From: Arthrobacter sp. Leaf137
GTDB taxonomy: Bacteria; Actinomycetota; Actinomycetes; Actinomycetales; Micrococcaceae
DNA length: 64,000 bases
NCBI RefSeq assembly: GCF_001423525.1
Contig: NZ_LMOI01000018.1
Location: forward strand, 569,435-633,434
Reading direction: 5' to 3'
The translations under genes and the position numbers were made by a program. Position 1 is the first letter of the stretch; every line of letters starts with the position of its first letter. Of the stretch, positions 43,286-51,685 are shown in pieces. Under the pieces are notes generated by a model. The model did not search any database. It was not told the DNA's origin and saw nothing but the letters and a program-made list of their open reading frames with translations.

Positions 43286-44140
43286 GTGTTCGAACCAGCC
43301 CAACTCCGCTCGTTCCTGGCCGTCGCCGAAACCTTGAGCTTCACCAAGGCCGCGGACCGGCTGGGGCTGGCCCAGCCCACCATCAGCCAGCACATCCGGA
43401 AGCTGGAAACCGCCGCCAAGCGCGTCCTCATCACCAGGGACACCCGGGACGTCCGGCTGACGGACAACGGGGACGCCATGGCGGGGTTCGCCAGGAACAT
43501 CCTCTCCGCCCACGACGCCGCGGCCCGCTACTTTTCCGGCTCGGCGATGCGCGGCCGGCTGCGTTTCGGCACGGCTGACGATCTGGCCATCACCGGGCTG
43601 CCCCGGATCCTGCGCGAGTTCCGGCAGATCTACCCGCAGATCAACCTTGAGCTGACTGTGGGCCAAAGCGACCAGCTCTACCGCAAGCTCAACGCGGGCC
43701 AGCTGGACCTGGTGTTCGTCAAGTGGGTGGCCGGGGCCAAGGACGGCACCGTGGTCCAGCACGATTCCTTCTCCTGGGTGGGCCTCGAGCAGACGTCCCT
43801 CGAACCGGGCGCACCGGTGCCCCTGATCGCCTACCCCTCCCCCAGCCTCAGCCGGAAACTTGCCATCGACGCTCTCGAAGCGCACGGCCGGACCTGGCGG
43901 ATCACCTGCACTACCCGCCAGATCAGCGGCGTCCTGGCCGCGGTCCGGGCCGGAATCGGCGTGGCCGTCATGCCGTCATCGCTGGTACCGGAGGACCTGA
44001 AGATCATCACCCGCCGGTTCGACCTGCCAGCGGTGGGCGATGTGGATTTCACCCTGATCCGGAACCCGCTGGCCAATGCTGAAGTCATCGACGCGCTTAC
44101 GCAGTCCATTGTTGGGCGGATAATCAACCGCCAGGGGTAA
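43286..44140 (+). CDS. LysR-family regulator
   Basis: A 284-residue regulator. The HTH is EPAQLRSFLAVAETLSFTKAADRLGLAQPTISQHIRKLE, and the remaining 210 residues form the periplasmic-binding-like effector domain (LRFGTADDLAITGLPRILREFRQIYPQINLELTVG). GTG 43286 is preferred: GGAG lies 5 nt upstream and the protein then begins at MFEPAQL, where LysR proteins normally start. An ATG at 43259 falls within the palindromic operator. It probably controls the divergent MFS gene and itself. Confidence 0.88.
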   Translation: MFEPAQLRSFLAVAETLSFTKAADRLGLAQPTISQHIRKLETAAKRVLITRDTRDVRLTDNGDAMAGFARNILSAHDAAARYFSGSAMRGRLRFGTADDLAITGLPRILREFRQIYPQINLELTVGQSDQLYRKLNAGQLDLVFVKWVAGAKDGTVVQHDSFSWVGLEQTSLEPGAPVPLIAYPSPSLSRKLAIDALEAHGRTWRITCTTRQISGVLAAVRAGIGVAVMPSSLVPEDLKIITRRFDLPAVGDVDFTLIRNPLANAEVIDALTQSIVGRIINRQG

Positions 44141-44287
44141 ACCGGCAAGGCAAAGACCGGAGAAATCTTTCATTGATGTCAGATCGTTGCATAATCTATG
44201 CTGGTTTCTCCGGGGTCAAGCAGCAGGCCTGTTCTACACTACGGGCGCGCCTGCACACCATGGCACGCCGCCCGGGACAGGCAGCCA

Positions 44288-44602
44288 ATGACGACAGCCA
44301 GGAACACCCATCTCAGCGCCGCACACGCCCGCCCGCACACCAGCACCCGGCCGGCAACGCGTCAGTCCAACCTCGGCACCGGCCTTGCCGCCACCGATTC
44401 GGGCTACATCGGAAAGCCGACCTGCGAAAAGTGCCGGACGGACGAATTCATTTACCTTGAGTCCTACATTCCGCCGACCTACCGGCACGACGGGTCAGTC
44501 GCAGCGCTGGGCGAAGTGGCCTACACCTGCACACGGTGCGAGGATTTCTCGGCCCACAGCGTGCCCGTGACGTGGACTCCGCCGGGCTGGTACCTGGGCT
44601 GA
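44288..44602 (+). CDS. Small zinc-ribbon-like protein
   Basis: A 104-residue protein whose C-terminal half holds two CxxC pairs (PTCEKCRTD and YTCTRCEDF) about 36 residues apart, a probable Zn ribbon. The N-terminal half is Ser/Thr/His/Arg-rich and likely disordered (MTTARNTHLSAAHARPHTS). Function unknown. ATG 44288 is chosen because earlier frames add no conserved sequence; the ribosome site is weak. A strong 20-bp hairpin follows. Confidence 0.65.
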   Translation: MTTARNTHLSAAHARPHTSTRPATRQSNLGTGLAATDSGYIGKPTCEKCRTDEFIYLESYIPPTYRHDGSVAALGEVAYTCTRCEDFSAHSVPVTWTPPGWYLG

Positions 44603-44654
44603 CATTCCACGGGCCGGGCGGGCCGGAATCCACTGTCCCGCAATCCCAACCAAC

Positions 44655-44698
44655 AACGAGGCCGGGCGGCCACCCTCAGGTGGCCGCCCGGCCTCGTT
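44655..44698. terminator. Bidirectional terminator hairpin between convergent genes
   Basis: A perfect 20-bp inverted repeat (AACGAGGCCGGGCGGCCACC, loop CTCA, then its complement) lies between the Zn-ribbon gene and the convergent putA 3' end. The stem is GC-rich, and short A/T runs follow on both sides. Confidence 0.85.
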
Positions 44699-44714
44699 GG
44701 TTCGTTAGGGACCG

Positions 44715-47700
44715 CTAGATCAGCGCGTCCGAGAGGTGGTTCGGGGTTCCGAACCGGTGGGCGGTGATGCTGACAGCCTGCTCGTGCAGGAACGGCAGCA
44801 GCTCAACCCTGCCGGCTTCGGTTACGGCGTGGGAGTAGACAGCGATGTCGGGCCGACCGCCGGTTGCTTCGGCGAGAGCCGGCGCGTCACCGCCCAGCAG
44901 CCGGATGCGGGCGCCGGACAGCTTGCCCGCGGAGGCGAGCCGTCCCGCCGAAGCCAGCCAGCCGGCGTCGGACTCCACCGCCAGGTCCACGTCGAGGCCG
45001 AGGAACACGGCCCGCAGCTGGGCGGGAAGTTCGACGGCGGTGGACACGGTGAGCGGTGACCCCGCCAGCACGCCGGCCGCCACGGTCCGCACGAGGTGGG
45101 CCAGCGGCTCACCTTCGGAGAGGCGGACGGTGACCGGCAGGTTGCGGTAGCGGAAAATGTTGCGCTCCGCGCTCAAGCCAGAAACGTCCTTGGCGGTGCC
45201 GAACTCGCTGGCCCAGGCCTCGGCGTCGGACGCCAGGGCGCGCTGCACGGACTCAAGGTGGGCCGGCTCCAGGGCGGCGCCTGCGGCGTTGATGATCCGG
45301 CGGACGCCGGGGTGCGCAACGTCAGCCTTTGCGGATGCCTCGGCGGGGATCCAGTCGCCCAGCCCTGCCAGGTAATTGGGGCCGCCGGCCTTGGTGCCGG
45401 CGCCGACGGCCGACTTCTTCCAGCCGCCGAACGGCTGCCGCTGCACGATGGCCCCGGTGATGCCGCGGTTGACGTAGAGGTTGCCCGCCTGGATGCTGTC
45501 CAGCCAGATTCCCAGCTCCTCGGTGTTGAGCGAGTGCAGGCCTGCGGTGAGTCCGTACTCGATCTGGTTCTGGATGGCGATGGCCTCTTCCAGGGTCCCG
45601 GCGGTCATCACTCCGAGGACCGGGCCGAAGAATTCGGTCAGGTGGAAGTAGGAACCGCGCTTGACCCCGTAGCGCACGCCGGGGCTCCAAAGCCTGCCGG
45701 ACTCATCCAGCTTCTTCGGTTCCACGGCCCAGTTTTCGCCGTCGCCCAGGGTGGTGAGGGCGTTGAGGAGCTTGCCGTTGGCGGGCTCGATGATCGGGCC
45801 CATCTGGCTGGTGGGATCCTGCGGGTAGCCCACCTTCAGCGAGGTAACAGCATCGATCAGCTGGTTGTGGAACCGCTTCGACTTGGCAACGGAGCCCACC
45901 AGAATCACCAGCGACGCGGCGGAGCACTTCTGGCCGGCGTGGCCGAACGCGGAGTAGGCCACGTCCTTGGCTGCCAGGTCCAGGTCGGCGCTGGGGGTGA
46001 CGATGATGGCGTTCTTGCCGCTGGTTTCGGCCAGGAGCGGCAGGTCCTTGCGGAAGGAACGGAACAGTTCGGCCGTTTCGTAGCCGCCGGTGAGGATGAC
46101 CCGGTCAACGGCCGGGTGGGAGATGAGCTGCGTGCCGAGCTCCCGCTCGCCCAGCTGCACCATAGTGAGGACGTCCTTCGGCACGCCGGCTTCCCACAGG
46201 GCTTCGACCATCACGGCACCGCTGCGGGCTGCCTGCTTGGCAGGTTTGATGACGACGGCGGAGCCGGCGGCGAGTGCCGCGAGGGTGGACCCGGCCGGGA
46301 TGGCGACCGGGAAGTTCCATGGCGGCGTGACAACGGTGAGCTTCGCTGGGACGAACGTGGCGCCGTCGACCGCGTCCAGCTTGCGGGCGGACTCTGCGTA
46401 GTAGTGAGCGAAGTCCACCGCCTCGCTGACCTCGGGGTCGCCCTGGTCGATGGTCTTGCCGGTCTCGCTGGCCATGACTTCGAGAAGATCGGCGCGGCGG
46501 GCTTCAAGGGCGTCGCCGGCGCGGTGCAGGATTTCGGCGCGTTCGTCGCCGGAGAGTGCGCCCCAGGCCTTGCCCGTCTCGACGGCGGTTTCGATGGCCG
46601 AGTTCAGCGTTGCCTCGTCATTGATGAAGGCCGCCTTGACCGAGGCGTTTCCCAGCGTGGAGCCCGGAACGCGGTCCAGGATGGCCCGGCCCCAAGTGCG
46701 GTTGGCGGGCAGGGAGGGGTCCGTGTCCGGGGTGTCTTTGAACGTATCGTGCGGCATCGCGACCGGCGGCAGGCTGCGGTCCTGGCGCCGGCTGGGGAGC
46801 GGCACACTGTTGTCCAGGGCCTCCAAGGAGGCGAGGAAGCGCTGCTTTTCGCGTTCGAACAGGGCCTCGTTCTTGTCGAGTTCGAACACGGCGGACATGA
46901 AGTTGTCCTGGCTGGCGCCCTCTTCGAGGCGGCGGATCAGGTAGGCGATGGCGACGTCGAACTCAGCCGGGTGCACCACGGGAGTGTAGAGGAGCAGCGA
47001 GCCGACGTCCTTCTTGACGGCTTCGGCCTGGCCCTGCGCCATGCCCAGCAGCATCTCGAACTCGATACCCTGCTGTGCGGTATCCGCAATTCCGCGCTCC
47101 TTGGCCAGCAGCCAGGCGAAGGCAATATCGAACAGGTTGTGGCCGGCCACGCCGATCCGGATGTTCTTGATCCGCTCCGGGTGCAGCGAGTAGTTGATGA
47201 CGCTCTTGTAGCTGGTGTCGGAATCCTGCTTCGAACCCCAGGTGGCCAGCGGCCAATCGTGCAGCGAGGCTTCCACCTGTTCCATGGGCAGGTTGGCGCC
47301 CTTGACCACGCGGACCTTGATGCCGGCGCCGCCGTTGGCGCGGCGCTCCGCGGCCCAGTCCTGCAGCCGGATCATGGCGGACAGTGCGTCCGGGAGGTAA
47401 GCCTGGAGCACGATGCCGGCCTCGAGGTCCTTGAACTCAGGCTTGTCCAGGATCCGGGTGAACACCGCGATGGTCATGTCCAGGTCCTTGTATTCCTCCA
47501 TGTCCAGGTTAATGAACTTGGCTTTGCCGCCCGTGCTGCTGCCGGGGGCGGCGAAGGAAGCCGCACGCTGGAAGAGCGGGGTGAGCTTCTCGACGACGTG
47601 TTCCACGGCTTCGTCGAACGCCCAGGCGGAATGCGGGGCCACCGTGGAGGAGACCTTGATGGAGACGTAGTCGACGTCGGGACGCGCCAGCAGCGTGTGC

Positions 47701-48245
47701 GTTCCGTCGAGCCGGCGGGAGGCCTCGTGCTCGCCGAGGACTGCCTCGCCGAGGAGGTTGACGTTGAGCTTGATGCCGTCCTTTTTGATCTTCGCGATGG
47801 CCGGGCCCAGCTTGGCATCGGTGGCGTCAACGATCAGGTGGCCCACCATTTCGCGGAGCACCTTGCGGGCTGCGGGGATGACTACCTGCGGCAGCGCCGG
47901 GGCCATGGTCCCGCCGAGCGCCACGGCGCTGCGCATGTACCAGGGCAGGAACGCCGGCACCTTGGGCGCCAGCGCAGCCAGGTTGCGGGCGGCGACGTTC
48001 AGGTCCTCGGGGCGGACCACGCCGTCCACGAAGCCCACAGTGAAGTCCAGGCCGTTGGGGTCCTTCAGGACTCCGGCCAGCTGTTCGGCGGAGGCATCCA
48101 CCGGAACCTTCGCGGCCTCGGTAAGCCAGCGCCGGACCAAGGCGACCGCCTCAGTGGCGAGGGCTTTGGCCTGGGGGACGTCGACGTCGACCGTCTGCGG
48201 GGTGGCCGCGTGGGTGACTGCCGGTTCCATTGCAACGTGGGTCAT
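44715..48245 (-). CDS. putA: Bifunctional proline dehydrogenase/L-glutamate gamma-semialdehyde dehydrogenase
   Basis: A 1176-residue PutA. The N-terminal 480 residues form the FAD proline dehydrogenase barrel (YVSIKVSSTVAPH, FINLDMEEYKDLDMTIAVF, IRLQDWAAERRANGGAGIKVRVVKGANLPMEQ, GVAGHNLFDIAFAWLLAKERGI). About residues 510-1020 are an NAD aldehyde dehydrogenase: the substrate loop TPPWNFPVAIPAGSTLAALAAG, LAETSGKNAII, and the nucleophile Cys near residue 774 in FGHAGQKCSAASL. The C-terminal 150 residues are a truncated ALDH-like accessory region. It oxidises proline to glutamate on the membrane face. No DNA-binding N-terminal domain is present, so regulation must be external, probably by the LysR gene at 50152. 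Confidence 0.95.
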   Translation of the reverse strand: MTHVAMEPAVTHAATPQTVDVDVPQAKALATEAVALVRRWLTEAAKVPVDASAEQLAGVLKDPNGLDFTVGFVDGVVRPEDLNVAARNLAALAPKVPAFLPWYMRSAVALGGTMAPALPQVVIPAARKVLREMVGHLIVDATDAKLGPAIAKIKKDGIKLNVNLLGEAVLGEHEASRRLDGTHTLLARPDVDYVSIKVSSTVAPHSAWAFDEAVEHVVEKLTPLFQRAASFAAPGSSTGGKAKFINLDMEEYKDLDMTIAVFTRILDKPEFKDLEAGIVLQAYLPDALSAMIRLQDWAAERRANGGAGIKVRVVKGANLPMEQVEASLHDWPLATWGSKQDSDTSYKSVINYSLHPERIKNIRIGVAGHNLFDIAFAWLLAKERGIADTAQQGIEFEMLLGMAQGQAEAVKKDVGSLLLYTPVVHPAEFDVAIAYLIRRLEEGASQDNFMSAVFELDKNEALFEREKQRFLASLEALDNSVPLPSRRQDRSLPPVAMPHDTFKDTPDTDPSLPANRTWGRAILDRVPGSTLGNASVKAAFINDEATLNSAIETAVETGKAWGALSGDERAEILHRAGDALEARRADLLEVMASETGKTIDQGDPEVSEAVDFAHYYAESARKLDAVDGATFVPAKLTVVTPPWNFPVAIPAGSTLAALAAGSAVVIKPAKQAARSGAVMVEALWEAGVPKDVLTMVQLGERELGTQLISHPAVDRVILTGGYETAELFRSFRKDLPLLAETSGKNAIIVTPSADLDLAAKDVAYSAFGHAGQKCSAASLVILVGSVAKSKRFHNQLIDAVTSLKVGYPQDPTSQMGPIIEPANGKLLNALTTLGDGENWAVEPKKLDESGRLWSPGVRYGVKRGSYFHLTEFFGPVLGVMTAGTLEEAIAIQNQIEYGLTAGLHSLNTEELGIWLDSIQAGNLYVNRGITGAIVQRQPFGGWKKSAVGAGTKAGGPNYLAGLGDWIPAEASAKADVAHPGVRRIINAAGAALEPAHLESVQRALASDAEAWASEFGTAKDVSGLSAERNIFRYRNLPVTVRLSEGEPLAHLVRTVAAGVLAGSPLTVSTAVELPAQLRAVFLGLDVDLAVESDAGWLASAGRLASAGKLSGARIRLLGGDAPALAEATGGRPDIAVYSHAVTEAGRVELLPFLHEQAVSITAHRFGTPNHLSDALI

Positions 48246-48307
48246 GGTTTTCCCCGATCTTTCCTAGTGTGGGAGGAGGTCTTTTCATCAGTATGCGCTC
48301 CTGATCA

Positions 48308-48338
48308 CATAAGATAAAGCGACCTTTTCCAACCAATA
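48308..48338 (-). promoter_or_regulatory. putA promoter-region element shared with the permease promoter
   Basis: The plus strand carries 31 bp that match 24 of 31 positions with 50094-50124 (core CATNAGATAAAG, then GAC, TTC, AACC, ATA). On the minus strand it contains TTGGAA-like and TTATCTTATG-like hexamers about 60 bp ahead of putA and is therefore probably promoter plus operator. Confidence 0.65.
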
Positions 48339-48384
48339 CAGGTTAGGAAAAATGATGTTTCCTGGAGGCCTCCAGACGCGAAAG

Positions 48385-48494
48385 GGCAGGCCCTCCACCC
48401 TCCCTCGATGCCACATCAGGTCGAGTACCTAAAACAGGGTGTTAGGGACTCGATCTGATAGGGCAACCGGGGGTTTGCGGGTGGAGGGCCTGCC
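48385..48494. repeat. 110-bp nested palindrome between the permease 3' end and putA
   Basis: Outer arms GGCAGGCCCTCCACCC (48385-48400) and its exact complement (48479-48494) enclose a second stem of 18 bp (48415-48432 with 48442-48459, one mismatch and one G-T wobble) with a 9-nt apical loop. It begins 40 bp beyond the permease stop and can end that transcript, but its nested form exceeds a normal terminator. Confidence 0.8.
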
Positions 48495-48534
48495 GTGTGG
48501 AGAGGTTGCTGAGGTGTTGCGAAGAGCTCGGCTG

Positions 48535-49998
48535 TCAGGCGAGGGGGCGGTGCATTTCCTCGATTTCCTGGTGCCGCGGGCTGTTCGGGTTCATCAGCGA
48601 GTTCTTGCGGCCATAGGTGAAGTAGATGACCAGGCCGATGACCAGCCACACACCGAACCGCAGCCAGGTTTCCCAGTGCAGCTGCAGCATAAGGAAGGCC
48701 GAGGCGAGGACACCGAACGCCGGCACCAGGGGCATCAGCGGCAGCCGGAAGGTACGCGGCGCATCAGGACGCTTGTATCGGAAGATGATGACGGACAGGC
48801 AGACGACGACGAACGCGGCCAGGATGCCGATGTTGGTCAGGTCCGCGACCTCCTTGATGGGGAACACGCCGGCCAGGAAGGCCGAGGCGATGCCGGCGAT
48901 CCAGGTGACGCGCTGCGGGGTGCCGTTGCGGTCGGTCTTGGCGAACCAGCCCGGAAGCAGCCCGTCGCGGCTCATGGAGAACCACACGCGGGTGACGCCC
49001 AGGAGGAACGTCAGCATCACGGTGAGGATGGACAACACCGCGAAGACGGAAATGATCGTTGCGATCACAGGCAGCCCGACTGAGCTGAAGGCGGACGCGA
49101 AGCCGGCCTTGGGGTCGATGTCCTTGTAGTTCTGCATGCCGGTGAGCACCAGGGTGGCGGCCACGTAGAGCAGCATGGCGACGATGAGCGAGAGGATGAT
49201 GGCCTTGGGCATGTGCTTCTTGCCGTCCTTGGCTTCCTCCGCCGCGGTGCTCATGGCGTCATAGCCGAAGACCGCGAAGAACACGGTGGCGCTGCCGGCG
49301 AGCACGGGCCCGAAGCCGGAGGGCATGAACGGGTTGTAGTTGTTGGTGTCGATATAGAAGACGCCCAGGCCGATGATGAAGAGGATGAGGATGACCTTGA
49401 TGGCCACCGCCACGAGCTCGAAGCGGCCGAAGGCCTTGGTGCCGCGGGACAGGATCCAGGTGACCAGGAGGCAGACCAGGATAGCGGGAATGTTGACGAT
49501 GCCACCCTTGCCCTCATCCACCGTGGAGGTCATCCAGATGGGCATGTGGATACCGATGCCGGACAGGAACGCGTCCAGGTAGCCGGAGATGCCGATGGCC
49601 ACCACGGCCACGATGGCAATGTATTCAAGCAGCAAGTCCCAGCCGATGAACCAGCCGATCACTTCGCCCAGGGCCACGTAGCCGTAGGTGTACGCCGAGC
49701 CGGCACGCGGAATCATGCCGGCAAACTCGGCGTAGGAAAGCGCCGCTGCCGCGGAGGCGAGGCCTGCTATAAGGAAGGAGATCAGCACCGCGGGCCCCAC
49801 TCCCGGATTGCCTTCGCTTCCTGCGGCAACCAGCCCCGCGAGGGAGAAGATGCCGACGCCGATGATGCCGCCAACGCCGATGGCGGTGAGCTGCCACAGG
49901 CCCAGCGATTTAAAGAGGCCGCTGTGCTTGTTCTCTTCTTCGATGTCATCGATGGGCTTTCGCCGCATGATGGACTGGCTCATATCTCTAGTGCTCAT
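48535..49998 (-). CDS. Amino-acid permease (APC superfamily)
   Basis: A 487-residue protein with about 12 helices. The N-terminal block LGLWQLTAIGVGGIIGVGIFSLAGLVAA (the GVGGIIGXGIF substrate-binding helix of APC permeases) and SYAEFAGMIPRAGSAYTYGYVALGEVIGWFIGWDLLLEY are characteristic of the cationic amino-acid/APC 2.A.3 family. ATG 49998 has AGGAG 7 nt upstream. The adjacent putA gene and the shared promoter-region element suggest a proline or related amino-acid substrate (inference). Divergent LysR gene. Confidence 0.88.
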   Translation of the reverse strand: MSTRDMSQSIMRRKPIDDIEEENKHSGLFKSLGLWQLTAIGVGGIIGVGIFSLAGLVAAGSEGNPGVGPAVLISFLIAGLASAAAALSYAEFAGMIPRAGSAYTYGYVALGEVIGWFIGWDLLLEYIAIVAVVAIGISGYLDAFLSGIGIHMPIWMTSTVDEGKGGIVNIPAILVCLLVTWILSRGTKAFGRFELVAVAIKVILILFIIGLGVFYIDTNNYNPFMPSGFGPVLAGSATVFFAVFGYDAMSTAAEEAKDGKKHMPKAIILSLIVAMLLYVAATLVLTGMQNYKDIDPKAGFASAFSSVGLPVIATIISVFAVLSILTVMLTFLLGVTRVWFSMSRDGLLPGWFAKTDRNGTPQRVTWIAGIASAFLAGVFPIKEVADLTNIGILAAFVVVCLSVIIFRYKRPDAPRTFRLPLMPLVPAFGVLASAFLMLQLHWETWLRFGVWLVIGLVIYFTYGRKNSLMNPNSPRHQEIEEMHRPLA

Positions 49999-50078
49999 CA
50001 GGAACTCCTGCTGTGGGGTGCTGCCCCGCCGCGGCACGCCTGGAAAGGCTGTGACGGGGGTAACTCAGTCCCAACAGT

Positions 50079-50096
50079 ATGCAAGCCGGTTTGCAT
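50079..50096. promoter_or_regulatory. Palindrome between the permease and LysR genes
   Basis: ATGCAA-GCCGGT-TTGCAT is an 18-bp inverted repeat adjacent to the shared 31-bp element at 50094-50124. It is a candidate binding site for the LysR regulator. Confidence 0.6.
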
Positions 50097-50124
50097 TAGA
50101 TAAAGTGACTACTTCTAACCTATA
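50094..50124 (-). promoter_or_regulatory. Permease promoter-region element shared with putA
   Basis: This is the second copy of the 31-bp element described at 48308-48338. It lies about 95 bp upstream of the permease start and 28 bp before the LysR start, so it can act on both divergent genes. Confidence 0.65.
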
Positions 50125-50151
50125 TTCATTAGTTTCAGTTAGGATTTCCCC

Positions 50152-51063
50152 ATGCTTGACGTTCGCCGGCTGCGCCTGTTGCGGGAACTGAGCATCCGGG
50201 GGACACTCGCCGAGGTGGCGGAGGCACTGCAGTACAGCCCGTCGTCGGTATCCCAGCAGCTTGCCCTCCTGGAGAAGGAGGTGGGCGTGGAGTTGCTGCG
50301 GAAGACGGGCCGCCGCGTGCAGCTCACCCCGCAGGCCGAGGTGCTGGTGGCACATACTGCCCAGCTGCTCGAAACCATGGAGCAGGCCGAGGCCGATCTG
50401 GCGGCGTCACTGACCACCGTTACGGGCACGGTGCGGATTGCGGTTTTCCAGTCGGCGGCCCTGGCGCTGATGCCGGACACCCTCACCCGGATGGCCACCA
50501 CCTACCCGGAGGTCCGGATCGAGATGATCCAGCGGGAACCCGAGACCGCGCTGCATGAGACATGGGCCCGTGACTTCGACCTGGTCATCGCCGAGCAGTA
50601 CCCCGGCCACGCGGCTCCCCGCTACCCGGAACTGGACCGCGTGAAACTGACAACCGACGCCATCCGGCTCGCGGTCCCGGCGTCCGACGGCAGCACGGCC
50701 ATCCGCTCGCTCGCGGACACCGCGGAACTCCCCTGGGTCATGGAACCGCGGGGTGCTGCATCGCGCCACTGGGCGGAACAGGCGTGCAGGAGCGCGGGCT
50801 TCGAACCTGACGTGCGCTTCGAGACGGCCGACCTGCAGGCCCAGGCCCGGCTGATTGAATCCGGCAATGCTGTGGCACTGATGCCGGACCTGGTGTGGAC
50901 GGGCCGCGGCACCACCGCCCGGCTGCTGGAGCTCCCGGGCAAGCCGCACCGCACCATCTTCACCTCGGTCCGCCGGTCCAGCGTGCAGCGGCCGGCCATC
51001 CTGGCAGCAAGGGAAACCTTGGCTGCAGCTGCCGCCGCGGTGGCGGGGGACGACGCCAGGTAA
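50152..51063 (+). CDS. LysR-family regulator, probable controller of putA/permease
   Basis: A 303-residue regulator. The HTH is MLDVRRLRLLRELSIRGTLAEVAEALQYSPSSVSQQLALLEKEVG, and the effector domain runs from VTGTVRIAVFQSAALALMPDTLTRMA. The short-spaced LDVRRLRLLREL start is typical of the actinobacterial LTTR group found beside amino-acid genes. It is divergent from the permease, with an 18-bp palindrome and the shared element in between. Control of proline uptake and breakdown is an inference from position. Confidence 0.87.
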   Translation: MLDVRRLRLLRELSIRGTLAEVAEALQYSPSSVSQQLALLEKEVGVELLRKTGRRVQLTPQAEVLVAHTAQLLETMEQAEADLAASLTTVTGTVRIAVFQSAALALMPDTLTRMATTYPEVRIEMIQREPETALHETWARDFDLVIAEQYPGHAAPRYPELDRVKLTTDAIRLAVPASDGSTAIRSLADTAELPWVMEPRGAASRHWAEQACRSAGFEPDVRFETADLQAQARLIESGNAVALMPDLVWTGRGTTARLLELPGKPHRTIFTSVRRSSVQRPAILAARETLAAAAAAVAGDDAR

Positions 51064-51208
51064 CCGCCCGCCGTCGTACCTTGGCTGACCTGCGCGCCGG
51101 CCCCGCCGCAGGGCAACCAGCCGGCAGCCCACGACGCAAGGGCGTTCAGCTGCGGATGTTCCGTGCGTCACTGCGGCGGCCCGCCCCCGGCGCTAGACTG
51201 GAGCCGTT

Positions 51209-51634
51209 ATGAATCGAACCATGTTCAAGTCCAAAATCCACCGGGCCACCGTCACCCACGCAGACCTGCACTACGTAGGTTCCGTCACCGTTGACCTGGA
51301 CCTGCTGGAGGCAGCGGACATCCTGCCGGGCGAGCTTGTCTCGATCGTCGACATTACCAACGGCGCCCGGCTGGAAACCTACACCATTGCCGGTGAGCGC
51401 GGCTCCGGCGTCATCGGCATCAACGGCGCCGCCGCACACCTGATGCACGAGAACGACCTCGTCATCCTCATCACCTATGCCCAGATGACCACCGGGGAAG
51501 CCAAGGCCTACGAGCCGAAGGTGGTCCACGTGGACCAGAACAACCGCATCATCCAGTTGGGGAACGATCCCGCCGAGGGCATTACCCCCGGCATGATGCG
51601 TCCGCCGTTCGCACTCAACAACGCCGCCCTGTAG
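51209..51634 (+). CDS. panD: Aspartate 1-decarboxylase
   Basis: A 141-residue pyruvoyl enzyme. The self-cleavage site is Gly-Ser in HYVGSVTVD (Ser25), and [29 protein letters not shown] and YAQM are conserved. It makes beta-alanine for pantothenate and CoA. No panB or panC is adjacent. TAGACT (51194-51199) sits 9 nt before ATG 51209, so the leader is at most a few bases. Confidence 0.95.
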   Translation: MNRTMFKSKIHRATVTHADLHYVGSVTVDLDLLEAADILPGELVSIVDITNGARLETYTIAGERGSGVIGINGAAAHLMHENDLVILITYAQMTTGEAKAYEPKVVHVDQNNRIIQLGNDPAEGITPGMMRPPFALNNAAL

Positions 51635-51685
51635 CCGGGGCGTGAGACCCGGCATACTTCTCCGCCGCCCGCCGCGGGTTCCTCC

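Noticed and set aside
45096-48317. 1073-residue open frame on the plus strand
   Set aside because: It lies antisense to putA, which has intact PRODH and ALDH motifs. The translation is low-complexity Gly/Val/Arg/His-rich, as high-GC antisense frames usually are.
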